NCBI GenBank assembly: GCA_938014915.1
Contig: CALLQQ010000114.1
Location: 1-23,007, forward strand
DNA from: an uncultured Clostridia bacterium
GTDB lineage: Bacteria; Bacillota; Clostridia; Oscillospirales; Ruminococcaceae
Direction of reading: 5' to 3'
DNA length: 23,007 bases
Below the pieces are notes generated by a model that saw only the letters and a list, made by a program, of their open reading frames with translations, was not told the DNA's origin and did no database searches. A program made the position numbers and the translations under genes. The stretch's first letter is position 1, and every line of letters starts with the position of its first letter. Positions 21,677 to 23,007 of this stretch are shown here, piece by piece.

Positions 21677-21713
21677 TATAGAACTGCAAATTTAGTAAAA
21701 AAAGAGGGTAGCA

Positions 21714-22100
21714 ATGAAAAAAGTTATTACTTACGGCACATTCGACATATTGCATTTTGGTCATATTAATTTGTTAAAAAGAGCGAAAGAACTCGGCGAC
21801 TATCTAATTGTAGCGCTCTCCACAGACGAATTTAACTGGAATAGCAAACAGAAGAAATGCTATTATGACTACAATACTAGGAAGATGATGCTTGAATCAA
21901 TTCGCTATGTTGATCTTGTAATTCCTGAAGAAAATTGGGAGCAGAAAATTCCCGATGTGCAGGAATATAAAGCAGATATTTTCGTTATGGGTGATGACTG
22001 GGTGGGGGAATTCGACTTCCTAAAAGAGCATTGTGAAGTGGTGTATTTGCCCCGCACACCGGATATAGCGACATCACAAATAAAGAAAGATATTGAATAA
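21714..22100 (+). CDS. tagD: Glycerol-3-phosphate cytidylyltransferase
   Basis: Makes CDP-glycerol from CTP and glycerol-3-phosphate, the activated unit for poly(glycerol phosphate) teichoic acids and related polymers. It has 128 residues, the normal length for TagD/TarD. The nucleotidyltransferase signature GTFDILHFGHINLL is complete with H14 and H17. The family motif RTxxISTTxIK near the end reads R114-TPDIATSQIK: the first Ser is Ala and the second Thr is Ser, a mild change in a CTP-contacting loop. K and R residues of the central part (STDEFNWNSKQKK) match the family. A GAGGGTAGC ribosome binding site stands before the ATG. It is directly followed by a CDP-glycerol-using transferase gene (23-bp gap), which fits the assignment. 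Confidence 0.94.
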   Translation: MKKVITYGTFDILHFGHINLLKRAKELGDYLIVALSTDEFNWNSKQKKCYYDYNTRKMMLESIRYVDLVIPEENWEQKIPDVQEYKADIFVMGDDWVGEFDFLKEHCEVVYLPRTPDIATSQIKKDIE

Positions 22101-22123
22101 ACAGTAAGGAAAGGGATAGAAAA

Positions 22124-23007
22124 ATGAGTTTTAAGGCATTAAAATGGAGAATAAAAGTAACGAAAAAATTGTTGTTGAAACCTTTTAAAGATAGAAGAAA
22201 GTCAGAAGCAAAAAGGTTTCGTTCTCTATATGCTAGTTATTATAATAGATATAAAGTGAAAGATAATGTTATATTATACGAATCACATTTTGGAAGAGGT
22301 ATGATATGTAATCCATATGCTATTTTTAAAGCCTTTATAAATGACGATAACTTCTCCAAATTTACACATATATGGTCTTTGGATGACTTAGATAATCATA
22401 GATTACTCTTTGATGAATATAAACAATACAAGAATGTTAAGTTCGTGAAAAGGGAAAGCAAAGAGTTTATTAAGTATTTAGTTAGTGCGAAGTACCTTGT
22501 TCATAACACTTCTTTTTCTGGTTATTTTTCTAAAAAAGATGAGCAGGTTTTTATCGATACGTGGCATAGTATCACGGTTAAAACTCTGGGTTTTGACATG
22601 CCTGATGGAAAGATAGCAAGTGGGAATATGTTACGTAACTTATTGGCTGCAGACTATATTATTTCAGCTAATAAGTTTACAACAAAAATATTTAAAGAAT
22701 CATATAGGTTAGATGGTTTATATGAAGGAAAAATTATAGAGAATGGACACCCCAGAAATGATTTAGTATTGAGCACGAATAGAGAGTATATTTTAGACAA
22801 GCTTAGTGCTCATGGTATAAAAATTGATAGGAATAAAAAGATAATCTTATATGCCCCCACATGGAAAGGGAGTAACTTTCAAAAGCCTAAAGTAGATATT
22901 GAGGAATATTTGAGATTTTCAGATAATCTTGCAAAAAATATAGACTCGAATAGGTGTCAGATATTAATTAAGCCACACCACGTTGTTCACCAACGGTTGA
23001 GTGAAGA
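22124..23007 (+). CDS. CDP-glycerol glycerophosphotransferase, TagB/TagF type (3' end outside window)
   Basis: The frame is open from ATG 22124 to the right edge (294 codons). Ribosome binding site AAGGAAAGGGA lies 7 bases upstream. The protein begins with a basic, membrane-associating stretch (MSFKALKWRIKVTKKLLLKP). Family blocks are clear: ILYESHFGRGMICNPYAIFKAF, then VFIDTWHSITVKTLGFDMP (family: GTWHGTPLKxLG), NGHPRNDLV, IILYAPTWKGS and ILIKPHH with the catalytic-type histidines. It transfers glycerol phosphate from CDP-glycerol to a lipid-linked or growing polymer at the inner membrane face. Priming (TagB-like) and polymerising (TagF-like) members cannot be told apart here. Base composition is clearly more A/T-rich than the rest of the window (about 25-32 % GC in lines I counted). 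Confidence 0.9.
   Translation, partial: MSFKALKWRIKVTKKLLLKPFKDRRKSEAKRFRSLYASYYNRYKVKDNVILYESHFGRGMICNPYAIFKAFINDDNFSKFTHIWSLDDLDNHRLLFDEYKQYKNVKFVKRESKEFIKYLVSAKYLVHNTSFSGYFSKKDEQVFIDTWHSITVKTLGFDMPDGKIASGNMLRNLLAADYIISANKFTTKIFKESYRLDGLYEGKIIENGHPRNDLVLSTNREYILDKLSAHGIKIDRNKKIILYAPTWKGSNFQKPKVDIEEYLRFSDNLAKNIDSNRCQILIKPHHVVHQRLSE

Overview
The window looks like a chromosomal segment of a low-to-medium GC Gram-positive bacterium, most likely an uncultured member of the Clostridia. The evidence is the gene order DUF1385–prmC–recA–recX–rimO–pgsA, a cysteine T-box leader, several lipoproteins with short signal peptides, strong AAAGG/GGAGG ribosome binding sites, frequent TTG/GTG starts, and wall teichoic acid-type genes at the right edge. 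All genes except one run on the + strand. I see no tRNA, rRNA, insertion sequence or CRISPR array.

Layout. (a) 1-1568: the 3' end of a citrate synthase gene and an unrecognised multi-pass membrane protein. (b) 1641-7078: an extended -10 promoter with a perfect 20-bp palindrome at its start point, then a lipoprotein with Asp-rich FG-GAP/VCBS-like repeats, an OmpR-type response regulator, a sensor histidine kinase, a DUF1385 (YqhQ-like) membrane protein and PrmC; the last three overlap by a few bases. (c) 7112-10890: recA, recX, rimO and pgsA. (d) 10893-15018: a cysteine T-box leader controlling cysE and cysS, followed almost without gaps by a PfkB-family sugar kinase and a cyclophilin-like lipoprotein with a degenerate active site. 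(e) 15048-15880: a second, canonical cyclophilin lipoprotein with its own promoter and terminator. (f) 16132-18813: murA, a WalJ/YycJ-like metallo-hydrolase and rlmH, closed by a bidirectional terminator. (g) 18862-21508: a GH51 arabinofuranosidase gene (minus strand) divergent from an ArsR-type regulator gene with a large C-terminal domain; the intergenic region carries two copies of an 18-bp dyad-containing element. (h) 21571-23007: a promoter, a leader hairpin, tagD and the start of a CDP-glycerol glycerophosphotransferase gene, where GC content drops clearly.

How the genes work together. Cysteine supply and charging (cysE, cysS) sit under one tRNA-sensing switch. Envelope functions recur: phosphatidylglycerol phosphate (pgsA), peptidoglycan precursor (murA), teichoic acid (tagD and the transferase), secreted folding factors (the cyclophilins) and an envelope-sensing two-component module. 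The arabinofuranosidase and its neighbouring regulator look like a compact, self-contained pentose-scavenging unit. The most promising undescribed elements are the repeated operator of that unit, the palindrome-controlled lipoprotein/two-component module, and the cyclophilin pair in which one member has lost its catalytic residues.
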